64,000 nucleotides of DNA from Oikopleura dioica. Lineage: Eukaryota; Chordata; Appendicularia; Copelata; Oikopleuridae. Numbering within the stretch: position 1 is the first letter of the stretch; each line of letters starts with the position of its first letter. Made by a program: the position numbers and the translations under genes. The stretch covers positions 10,610,501 through 10,674,500 of the forward strand of contig OU015568.1 in the NCBI GenBank assembly GCA_907165135.1. The letters are read 5' to 3'. This document shows positions 33,301-42,994 of the stretch, piece after piece. A model generated the notes under the pieces. It ran no database searches, was not told the origin of the DNA, and worked only from the letters and a program-made list of their open reading frames with translations.

Positions 33301-36300
33301 GTGCAAATTTTGATTTTTTGCTTTTAGATGTGCGAATCGAGTACTCTGGCGAGCTGAGCAGTGGCGCAGACAGCCAACATGCAATCCTCTTACCGAACCA
33401 GAATGCGAGTTTTAAATGCATCGTCCCGCGCTCCACTGTCGCGGTGAAGTGGTTTCTTGACGCCCGGCTGTTGGGGACTTCGCTGGTCAACGACAGGCGC
33501 CCAGACAAATCGAGCTGGGAAAATTCCTTTCCAGAAGATGAGCTCGACTTCGTGCTGGAGCCGTTGGATACGAAAGCGCTCAACCCTAGGGAGCAGTTCA
33601 AAGCGCTGAAGGCGCATTCTCAGCTGACGCGCGCGGGTGGGAATAGATCAAGACGAAGCTCGCGAAGGGTGATGGAAGACCACCCATGGATGATCCGCAA
33701 GGGCAATATAATGATGATTACCGATGTTAATGAGAAGATCGAAGGCTCATTTAGTTGTGTCGCCAAGCTGAAAAAGACAGCGATCGCTTCCGAGCCAATT
33801 AAACTCACCATCGCCAGTAAGTACCTTCTTGAATAAAAAAATTCGAAATGCCATCGAGTCTGAGCTGATGGGATTATCCTCTTATTCTCTGACCATGAAG
33901 ATACAAAAGACTGAATGGCCCGTGAGAAAGTGAATCTCATTAATTATTTCAGAACTTGGCAAGTTCTGGAACCTCGGCAATCTTGGCCCTGTGCGGAGCG
34001 AAGTTAACCAGCCCGTGATGTTGGACTGTCCGGATATTGATTCCACGCCGGAAGCGCGTTTCAATTGGTTCAAGGTCGCCCAAGACGGTGAAAGACAGTT
34101 ACTTCGTGATAATGGTTAGTACTTTTAGATCAAAGAACTCCGGGCAAATATAAAATTGACACATTTCCGTCAACTCGATTATACAGTAGTCTTCGCTTGT
34201 GAAATCGTAACGGGTACCACATGTGAGAAATATCAAAGCGCAACTGCCGCCACGGTCAAATGTGGTTAATATTGACATTTTCAGATCCTCGTTACGACTT
34301 CCATCGAAATGGAAAGAAGCTTTTTATCAAATCCGTTCAACCAGGAGACGAAGGAAGCTACACATGCGAGGCGGTCAACGACTTTCTCGGTCGAAGCCAA
34401 AAGCTGTGGGCCTTCAGCAATCCAAAAGGTGAGATGCAAAGAATGCTCGAATTTTAACGCCGCTTTTTCGTGTTTTTCGCGAAGCCCGCGCTAACCGCAA
34501 GGTTGTGACCAAACACATTCCACCGGTTGAAATTCACACATTCAAAATACTGACATTTACAATTTAAGAAGTCAAAATTGTCGCCAACGGCATCTCCAAC
34601 CAATATCGACGCATCCCACTCAATTCTGTTTTGGGACAAGATCTTGTTCTCGAGCCCGCTTCGAATTCAGCTAGGTGGTACTTCAATAATGAGAAGCTCA
34701 CGCCAGGACGAGGAGGATTTGACTCGCTGAGTCTTGAGAACGGTAGGTTTCGGTTACTGCTGATGCGATACTGTATCTCAGTTGCGCTCTCTTTTGATCT
34801 TTTTATTCAAATATACGTTCAAAGGAATTCTCATGGTGCGCGGTCTTTCTATGCGAAACGAGGGTCAGTACACCAGCATCGATGAATCCAGGAATGTTAC
34901 GTTCCAATATGACGTACGACTATCATGTAAGTAACCACCTTCGAAATGGCACACTGGCATAAATATCTCCAAGGACTCTCTAGTTCGAGGAAGGAAAAAT
35001 AACTTCCGTCTGTCATGTTCAGAATCGATAAGACGAGATCGAACTTTAGACCACACTTGCTGTTTATTGTCCTTGTTGTCATCACTCATTGATGATATTC
35101 TATTTTAGATCCGCCGCGATTTACAGATTCTCTACCAGATACAGTAACCGTTGATGAGTGCCGAAGAGGCTCTCGCTGCCCGATGGTAGAATGCCCGGTA
35201 AGTTTATAATCACGTGTTTTATGTTACGCGGGAAATCTTCAAAAGCGCTGATAAATCTGCTTATCATTTGCTTCCTTCCTGCACAACTACGACCAAAGTC
35301 AATTTTTGATGAGCTTGTCACCTTTTGCATCGGAATAGGATGTCCTATTGTCGGCATTGAAGGGTTTATGGCCCGCTAGAGGAGATAGCTCCGAGTTATT
35401 CCGCTCATTAAAACAATGCCACGTATTCCTAGATTCTTTCTCAGATCTTTCATTTAGAACTTCATCGCATATCCGGAAGGAAAGGTGAAATGGAAAGTAA
35501 ACGGACGAGAACTTTCGGAGAGCGAGCGAACTATTCCCGTGCGAACAAACGAGTATTACTCCAACGATGAAAAGAGTATTTACCAATGCTTTGTGTCAAA
35601 CGAGCTCGGGGACATTAGCTTCACGCAGACTGTACATATACGATCAAAGGAAAAGAGTTGAGAATGATTTACTGAATGCTTGACCATAGTAACCGCCAGT
35701 TGATAAAATAAACGCCGAGTTGCTTTCCAACTCCAATAAAGTCAGCACCAAAGTTCAAAGAAGAAAAGTTTCCAGTTAAACTCAAGGATGTCATGTGTCA
35801 CCAGGCTGGTGATGCTTACAATATCACAGTCGAATGGAAAAGCTCGCTTATCAGCCCTGGGACGCTCTGTTTCTCTGTGTACAAAGAAGACAACGAAGAG
35901 AACTTTAATCTCTACCAGGTACAAATATCCAGAAGTAAACAAAAATCTAGCCAATTTTTAGCTGAGCTACGAAAAAGACAAGCAGAAAAAATGCATCAAT
36001 TCTGACGAGTTGGAAATCCAAATCCCAGTAGATTCTTCTGGCGAGTATCTTGTCGAGCTGAACGCTGGGAAAACGAGGAGAAAAGAACCAACGAGACGCG
36101 TTACGTGCCCGATCCGGCGACCTAGACTATGTCCTCGACGAGAGAAGCTTCCCAGATCGATCCCATCCGTCATGGAAGTAAACGCACAGACTGCGCATTT
36201 GGACACGGGCGTCGACGCTGTGACTGTAGACTGGCAGGTTGATAGATTCATCAAGACGACGGGCTCCGTGTGGGACAGGTAAACTAGATTCTCTAATTGT

Positions 36301-38237
36301 CTATTTATCCCTCTTTCTTATAGATTCGAAATTCAATGCAAAGTCAACGGAAAATGGAAATCAGACTTAGAACGTCACATTAATGTTTCACTCGCAGAAG
36401 TTCCCTCTGCCACCGAACTACCTCACTTTGCGTTTCCTTATCAACTGACAGAGTTTGACACATCGCAGCGCGTGCAATTTCGAGTGCGCCGGATCTGGTC
36501 CCGGACGTGCATCTCCGACAAGTCGGAATGGGCAAAGTCCAATGAGATTTTTATTCAGAAGCCTCAAGGTAAGTTACTCATTTTCAAATCAGTGCAAGCG
36601 CATATTCAGTAACCTCAACGCTTCAACTTCAAAACCCCCCTTCTTCGATCTCAGTTACTATCACTCACGACGGAAGATCAGCCTTCTGGATTCATCTCAT
36701 GAGCTCGCGAGTTTCGCAAAATGTTGGAGCAGTTAAAATTTGTTGGGCCGAAGCAACCCCTTACGCCGCGATAAAACGAAAAGCCGTTTGCGTAAGTATA
36801 AAGCTTCTTGAATTTGCCTGTAATTGAAATTATTCAGCATCAAACTGGTGATTTCAACACAAGAGAAGTGGACATTGAGCTCGCTGACATTCCGGAAACA
36901 AGCGCATCGTGGACAATTTCAGTTTTCTCTCAGGATTATCAAATATACCAAAAGACAATTGAGCTCCAACGCCTGCGTTCAGAAGGTTAGGGTTCCGCAC
37001 GATCGGAGGACCCAAATTTCAAAAACCAAAATTAACTATAAGAAATTTTGAAGTTTTAAGTGGGATTGAGGTTTTCGACTATGGCGAAGAAAATGACGAT
37101 ACTTATATTCTGATAACTCTTAAAATTCACCGATTTATCTCGGTTTTTCCGGTATATTTCTGTCGCACGCGTTCAGTCGCCCTCCCATTAAAAAGAACAC
37201 CAAAAAATAATAGTTTTCGTTTTTAAATGAAATTATAACTCAGCGAACTTTTTGTGTGCTGATCAATTAAAGTTTTCAAAACTATTATCATTTTTATTTC
37301 CCGCGCGCTGATTGGTCGAATTTCTGACTGTGTTGTTCAGATGGAAGAATCTTCAGTCTAGAAAAAGTCGCTTGCGCAGCTGACCAATCAGAGCGCATAA
37401 GCCTTTTAAACTTTATATTTTTGAATAGCTTTAAAATAACCAAAGAAATGGCTTTGGGGGGAAACTAGGATCGGATATGGATTCTACTAGTCATTTTTAG
37501 TATAATTTAAAAATTTTGGTAAATATAAAGTCTCTGTCCGAATCGTGCGGAACCCTACAGAAGGTACAGTACTACAATCAATACAAATTAGAATGAATGA
37601 AATTTTAGTTTCTTATTCCAACTCGGCTCCATACAGAATATCCGCCGCAGCGACTCCAGAAATCACTAAAGGCGGGTGGAATCCATTGAACTGCTTCGAC
37701 GCCAATACGGTAAGTGGAGAATTATCGACTCGATGCTAGTGCTGGCAGAACAATGAATAATATTTGTCTTTTAGACCATTCAAGGCGTGATTGTTGGGAT
37801 TTTGGCCATATTTCTGGTTTTCTGTATAGCAAGCGTCGTGTATATCCTTAAATTCAAGCGATTACCGCAACACAATGGCCAGATTACCTCGAAGAAAGAA
37901 ATCGACCAGAGAAGGACTAGACGAGGTGATTTCGGGCTTGAAAAAGAAACGCCACCGCCTGAATACCCTGCTGACGAGGTAGCAATATCTCAAAGTTCAA
38001 AACTCTTAAATTGATTTTTTATAGATTCGAGACACATCAACCCTCTTACGACAGCAACCAAAAAGAGTGGCTTTGCCTCCTCTCAGCACATTTGGGAACT
38101 CGATGATTCTCGAAAATCCAAAAGTGCAATCAACGACGACTACTCCAACTCCACTGATGCGAGATTATAACTCTCAATCAACGATTCCTTACTCTGGTAC
38201 ATTGTCAATAAGAAACCAGAATAACGACTGTTCATAA
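30353..38237 (+). CDS. Ig and fibronectin-III single-span receptor, class I cytokine-receptor-like
   Basis: Sixteen exons give 978 aa: 30353-30392, 33328-33816, 33953-34114, 34285-34428, 34569-34742, 34825-34926, 35109-35197, 35458-35656, 35746-35918, 35962-36278, 36324-36568, 36655-36791, 36838-36985, 37609-37709, 37775-37978, 38025-38237. Exon 1 is a short signal peptide (MRILLLACAVLAYG). Then come about four Ig-like domains (GSFSCVAK, GSYTCEAV and YQCFVS mark later strands), fibronectin-III-like domains from residue about 465 (MCHQAGDAYNITVEW...LCFSVY, then a second ending CISDKSEWAKS at 692-702), a membrane span at 845-865 and a 113-residue tail with PPEY (901-904) and YNSQ (956-959). KSEWAKS is a degenerate WSxWS box. 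This layout recalls gp130-type receptors, but the paired cysteines are incomplete, so the family is tentative. A transposon occupies intron 13. Confidence 0.75.
30393..33327 (+). other. Long first intron of the receptor gene
   Basis: GTAAGT donor at 30393 and TTTTAG acceptor at 33327, 2.9 kb, some 60 times the usual intron length here. No gene or clear repeat was recognised inside. Long first introns in compact genomes often hold control elements; that is inference. Confidence 0.65.
36988..37557. mobile_element. hAT-like MITE on a 5' splice site
   Basis: Ends TAGGGTTCCGCACGAT at 36988 and, in reverse complement from 37557, TAGGGTTCCGCACGATTCGG: 16 bp identical, then a 1-bp gap. CAGAAGGT flanks both sides (36980-36987 and 37558-37565), an 8-bp target duplication; TAGGGTT-type ends plus 8 bp fit the hAT superfamily. 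Length 570 bp, no transposase frame. The duplicated target contains the donor AG|GT of intron 13, so two donors now exist: 36986 (GTTAGG) and 37564 (GTACAG). Confidence 0.88.
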
Positions 38238-38572
38238 ACATAAACTCTTCAATACTGTACATATCTGTATCGAAAGAAATACCTTATCAAAAAATCAGGA
38301 AGTCAGTAAGGACAAAATATGACTTCTAATACCTCAAATATACTTTTGCACATCTTACTGCCGAATAAAACTTGACCTCCTTAACAAATAGTTAACTTTA
38401 TTTTTGTTATATTCACGTTGTCATTTTAGCAAACAAATTTTACAAGAAAAAGAGGTATAACGGCCCGTGAATTGTCTTGCCCTGAAGAACAATTCGCGTA
38501 GATAAACACATTCAAGAGAACGGCCGACTGTTATAGACTATAACTTATAGTGACTACATCGAAATATTTTTA
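38238..38572. other. Spacer after the receptor gene
   Basis: About 335 bp, AT-rich, with GAATAAAAC near 38362 as a possible poly(A) signal for the receptor. No gene seen. Confidence 0.4.
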
Positions 38573-39220
38573 ATGAGTGATGAAGATACCTATATTAGTT
38601 GTAGTGAGGTGTCCGACTGGACCAGAGAGGACGTCCCTACCAGACGGACTGATCAAGTAAATGCAGAAATAGCTAACAGTGGTCCAAACAACGAAATAAT
38701 GGCTGTATGGAGAAAACTTGCCGACTCTGACAAGCAAATCTATGAGATGAAAGAGGAAATTCAGATTTTACGGGAGAAAAATTTAAAACTAACAGACACA
38801 AACAAGAATTTGGAAAGCAAACAGGGCGAACTAGTGGAAAAATTAAATAAATTAGAAAAAACTAGTCTCAAGGATGGAAAACTATTCAAAAGAGAACTAT
38901 CAGAACTCAAAAAAGGTTTTTCTCGAATGCGGACTATATTGGCGCCAAAAGATCATCAGGTGAACGAGCGCAGTCAAAATGAAAACGAAGACAGCTACAC
39001 AAATAGAGAAGAAATTTCTGATAAGCTTGATCTTCTCTTCTCTCACTTAAATACTGCAGTTTTTACTTTATCCGCCACAGACAACTTTGATCTGCAAGGA
39101 ATTTCAAATTCTGAAGTACTTGACTCAATAATAACCCGGTGGGAATTTCAGTTCGGTTTAAGATCTAGCTTGCGCGGAGTCAATGACATCGTTTTTATAT
39201 TTGAACATATAGATAAATAA
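38573..39220 (+). CDS. Intronless coiled-coil protein of unknown family, 215 aa
   Basis: A single uninterrupted frame from ATG at 38573 to TAA at 39218-39220. The N terminus is acidic and polar; residues about 50-120 have heptad-like spacing with Leu, Ile, Lys and Glu (EEIQILREKNLKL, LVEKLNKLEKT) and should form a coiled coil; the C-terminal third (LDLLFSHLNTAVF, EFQFGLRSSL, DIVFIFEHIDK) looks globular. No family recognised. It has no introns, unlike nearly every other gene here, and is AT-rich, suggesting a retrocopy or acquired sequence. The frame continues after the stop for 12 codons directly into the next frame (39257-39541). Confidence 0.5.
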   Translation: MSDEDTYISCSEVSDWTREDVPTRRTDQVNAEIANSGPNNEIMAVWRKLADSDKQIYEMKEEIQILREKNLKLTDTNKNLESKQGELVEKLNKLEKTSLKDGKLFKRELSELKKGFSRMRTILAPKDHQVNERSQNENEDSYTNREEISDKLDLLFSHLNTAVFTLSATDNFDLQGISNSEVLDSIITRWEFQFGLRSSLRGVNDIVFIFEHIDK

Positions 39221-39256
39221 ACTATCCGAGAAGAAACTGTAATTTTTGAGCTTTCT

Positions 39257-39541
39257 ATGGAATCAAACGATGAAAAATGGAAACAACTAGAATTGTATGC
39301 AAAAATTGAAGTGTACTCTTTAGACGAACGTTTTGCGACATTTAACAAAATATCAATGAATTCAAGTACCAATGAAGATAATTATCATCATAAATTGTTG
39401 AAATTTCATCTCCCCCTATATTACGAGCATCATTCACAAATAAAACCGTTAACTAGCTTTAAAATAACAATCTTTAAAAATATACTAGATCGCCAAAACA
39501 ATTCGCGCTTTCCGACGATTCCGATGAATTTCGACCAATAA
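39257..39541 (+). CDS. Frame continuing the coiled-coil protein after an in-frame stop, 94 aa
   Basis: Same reading frame as the 38573-39220 gene, separated only by TAA and 12 open codons. The product begins MESNDEKWKQLELYAK and ends FPTIPMNFDQ. AATAAA overlaps its stop codon (39537-39542). It could be a separate cistron (a TTTTTGAG acceptor-like sequence lies 6 nt before the ATG), or the C-terminal part of one 322-residue protein broken by a nonsense change. No family recognised. Confidence 0.45.
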   Translation: MESNDEKWKQLELYAKIEVYSLDERFATFNKISMNSSTNEDNYHHKLLKFHLPLYYEHHSQIKPLTSFKITIFKNILDRQNNSRFPTIPMNFDQ

Positions 39542-39603
39542 ATTGATTTATAAAATAACCCGTTTTATTTGGCAGATTTGCACATAACTAAAAATGCAAA
39601 GAT

Positions 39604-40147
39604 TTAGAGACGCAGTTTTCTGAGCTCATCTTCATATCGAACAGTAGTTTTAGATGTTGGCTTGTGTCGTTTTTGATATCGGAATTTTGACGTCTTGCTC
39701 TGTCGTTTCGTCTTTATTGGATCGAGCTCACTCTTTTTGTTCCTTAATTTTTGTATGAAAGTGATCTCGCGTACACAACTTACCCAGCAGATAAGTTTGC
39801 AAGAGGGTTCATCGAGTTGCTGACATTATTTTTTAATCTTTTCGGGGTCAAAATTAAGGCAAAAATAAATACCAAATATCAACTAGTCTTTCGGACCCAA
39901 ACACGACAGCACAAGTACAACGGTCCGAAAATGCAAAGCAGAATGAATAAAACGAAAGCCCATGTGTATTGAGTTCGAAGCTCCTCCCAAAATCCTATCT
40001 GGTAGTCGTTAGACAAAGCATACCGTGCATAAATACCCGAATATACTTGATTTTCTGTCCAGTTTCAGGGTCCACTTCTATCTCTGCCTCTGGAACAAGC
40101 GTTTTTCCTGCAACTGCTGCTGCTAAAAGTACGAAACGCATCGCCAT
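39604..40147 (-). CDS. Small single-span membrane protein, 124 aa
   Basis: Exons 40147-40037, 39998-39897 and 39765-39604, GT-AG introns, phase kept. The N terminus has a signal-like or anchor-like segment (MAMRFVLLAAAVAGK), then a polar stretch, a strong membrane span at about residues 47-67 (WAFVLFILLCIFGPLYLCC) and a highly basic C-terminal tail (KTKRQSKTSKFRYQKRHK). A type I small membrane protein with a basic cytosolic tail is likely. No family recognised. GCATTTTAG lies 6 nt before the start and the TBC gene ends 175 nt upstream on the same strand, so it may be the second cistron of an operon. Confidence 0.7.
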
Positions 40148-40322
40148 TGACTCCTAAAATGCATGCAAACAAGACAACCATTGCTGCTCTAGAAACGCAT
40201 CGCAACTCGTTTTTTCGTGAATAGTGGACTTTATTAGGAAGAAGAATGATAGGCTAAGAAAAATGGAAATTGAAACTGATAAGAAATCATGAGGATAGGC
40301 GCAGCATGAGATGAGTTTGGAG

Positions 40323-42247
40323 TCAAAGGTCACAGAGCATTTTGCGACGTACACTTTCCACGTACTTTTTCGAAAAGGGATTGATCCTATTGTAGGCGTA
40401 GTTTTGAATGCGGTCGAAGTCCTAAACAAACGAGTTAATTTCCCAGATTGTTAAGAAAGTCCTACCTTTGGCTCTAGAAGTTTATTGGAACGGAGGGTTT
40501 GCATCACTTGAGACGAGTCACAACATTTTAGGAGTTTATCTTCGTGATAGAGGAAAATCGCTATGCACCAGCGGATGAGGACCTGAAAGATGGAGTGAAA
40601 ATAGAACCTTCGACTATCAATTTACCTTGTTCCCTTCGAAAAGAAACGCGTCCCAGATTTTCAGCGTCACTGTTATGTCTATCGATGGGTCGATAAAGAT
40701 AATTAGCAACCAGTTGGTAGCTACAGTAGCCACAGTATCAACATGGGGGTCTAGTGATCGTAAATGCTCGGAAAGTCGCGGAGCTAGAATAAAATCAACA
40801 ATTGCCGGAGAAAAAAAGCTACCTTTGTCTCGTAGAATTTCAGAAATTAGCGCTCCATCTGCTCTGATTCCACACATGTTTCCAGAGTAATAATCTTGCG
40901 GCAAAAACGACTCCGTAACGAGCCGTAAAAAGTAAAACGCATCTTCTTCGTAAAGATGTTCCAGCGCCAAACAAGCGATTCTGTTCAATCCCTGGCAATA
41001 GCCGATTTCTTTGTTGTAATTCGCGAATGCCCAGAGCACTCGGCGTAGTTTCTCGCGAAATTGAGGTGAATAGTCGTTGAGAAGCCATCGTTTTGTTCGA
41101 GGCAGATCTAGTGCGATTTGCTTGACGACGTCTTCGTGAGGCGGCTCGTTGGCGAGGGATGAGTAGAGACCGAGTCGCAGGACGATTTGGTCGTTCATCA
41201 ATGCTCGCCAAATTCGCGGACGAAATCGCGGAGGAACTCCTTGTCGGATCAGCAGTTTTACGTTGTTGTTGTTCGGCCAGTTACGATTGTTCTATGAAAA
41301 TAATTAGCTGCTCAACAATTGTTAGAAAAAACCTTGATTCCAGAGACGGTTTCTTCCCAAACACACGTCTCTGTATCTGGCGCTTCTTGATCCGCAACGA
41401 GGACAAACTCAGAATCTTCATCGACGCTAGTATTCTGTTCTTCGTCGTCTTCAATCAAAAAGGATTCCAAAAGTGATGAGTCGGACGCTTCTGAGTATTT
41501 TCGATGATTTTGAGAGGCGTGAAACGATGCCTGCATGACTTCGCATTTTCTTCTGCCGTTTAGCTCTAGAATTTCTTCATTGAGGAGCATGTTCTGTTCT
41601 TGATAGGCAAGAAGGGCGGTTTCTTTCTTCTTATTGTCATCTTTGAGGGTGAGAATCTCGTTTTTCAGCTGATTTATCCACTGAAAATCAGAATTATTCG
41701 ATTATTTTTATGAAAAAATTGACGTACCAAGCGCATGGTAGACTCTCCCTCGCGCAGCTGTTCATCAAGACTTCTATTTTTTGCATCAAGTTCGTGGATC
41801 AGCTTGTCTTTTTCTGTTAGCTTAATCATCATCAGCGAAAGCTGCTCTTGAAGATTTTCATTCTCCAACGCTAGGGCCGTTTCTGACTTTGTCGAAGATC
41901 TGCTTGATCGAGCTAAAATTGATTGAAACAAGATTGAAATGATCCTCGCGGTCAAATAAGCGCGTGGTAATAAATTAGCTCAAAACTGATTACGCGGGAC
42001 AATCAAATCTGGACCATGTGACAATTAATGAGCTCACAAGACTCCAGTTATATTTTTTACTGCAAAACAAAAGTTTACCTGAGTCTGACTCGTCGGATTC
42101 GATCGAGACATCTTCGTGGCTCGACCTCTGGCTGGATCGGAGCTCCGTCGAGGAAAGACTCTTCCTCGGCGGAGGAACGGGCAAAATTGACGATTCCAAC
42201 TCGAAAGCTTTCTTAATGCGTTTTGTCAGCTTTTTCGCTTTTCTCAT
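40323..42247 (-). CDS. TBC-domain Rab GTPase-activating protein, TBC1D2-like
   Basis: Seven exons (42247-42079, 41912-41728, 41680-41333, 41291-40823, 40783-40626, 40582-40466, 40421-40323) give 514 aa. TBC proteins speed GTP hydrolysis by Rabs. The catalytic dual fingers are intact: IxxDxxR as I293-D296-R299 (arginine finger) and YxQ as Y332-Q334 in GYCQGLNR. LPQDYY, ATNWLLIIFID and KIWDAFLFEGNKV follow in the order and form seen in TBC1D2/TBC1D2B. The N-terminal 230 residues are a Ser-rich segment and a coiled coil (ENLQEQLSLMMIKLTEKDKL); the PH domain of vertebrate TBC1D2 is absent. The start faces the dynein gene head to head. Confidence 0.88.
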
Positions 42248-42994
42248 TATTTTGAAATGGTTGAATAGAGCGGTGATGGGGTAAATGCGATCGAGTAAAT
42301 AAAAACGGGATGTGACTGTTTTTCAACGAGTCATTCTCTTTTCATTTCACAGCAGGGGAATCTCTAATCGATATGAATAACGGGGAGATTTTCTCTTTTT
42401 AAAAAAGTTTATTGCACAATTAATAAAAATAGGTTGCAAGTGATGAAAACATAAATCCTTTTTCTTTATGAAATTTCTTCTCTAATTCTTGAGATCTCTC
42501 TGTCTGAGTTTAGACACAGTTTGATTTGTGATATGTTATCACTGATAGTCTACTGCGCGGATTTTCGACTCGCGCTCTTGCGCTAAAGCCACGAGTCGTT
42601 TTCTCAATTGGTTCGAAAAAGTGCTGGCTCACCGTGACAACACCAAATGCCAACGCAGATTTATTATCGATTCGCTTCAATGAAAAGTGATACAGTCGTA
42701 CCAACACCGTTCCTTTTTTCTTTACCCGTCTTCAGAGAGAGAATAAGGGTATCTTCTGAGACTTTTCTCTTTTGTTTTTCTTGTTTCTGTTTTTGAATTG
42801 CGTACGTGACAGTTTGGTTCAGCTACTCGACGCGAAATTGGCCAAACTCCGGTTTTTTCACACCATTTGTTATTGCAAAGTGTCTCAGAACGAGAGATCG
42901 CCGCCGTAAAATAACAAAAAAGAGAGATTTTCTTTATAAATATACAGAAAATGTGTGTAATTCTTGAAAGTTTAGACTGATCGAAAATCTGAAT
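42248..42994. promoter_or_regulatory. Shared upstream region of the TBC gene (minus) and dynein (plus)
   Basis: 747 bp between divergent start codons, no gene. AAGTTTAG at about 42968-42975 is a possible trans-splice acceptor for dynein. No TATA box recognised. Confidence 0.45.

Noticed and set aside
37531-37563. Small exon VSVRIVRNPTE in the receptor
   Set aside because: It is in phase, but it is mostly the right inverted end of the inserted hAT-like element; listed as a possible exonisation, not as the main model.
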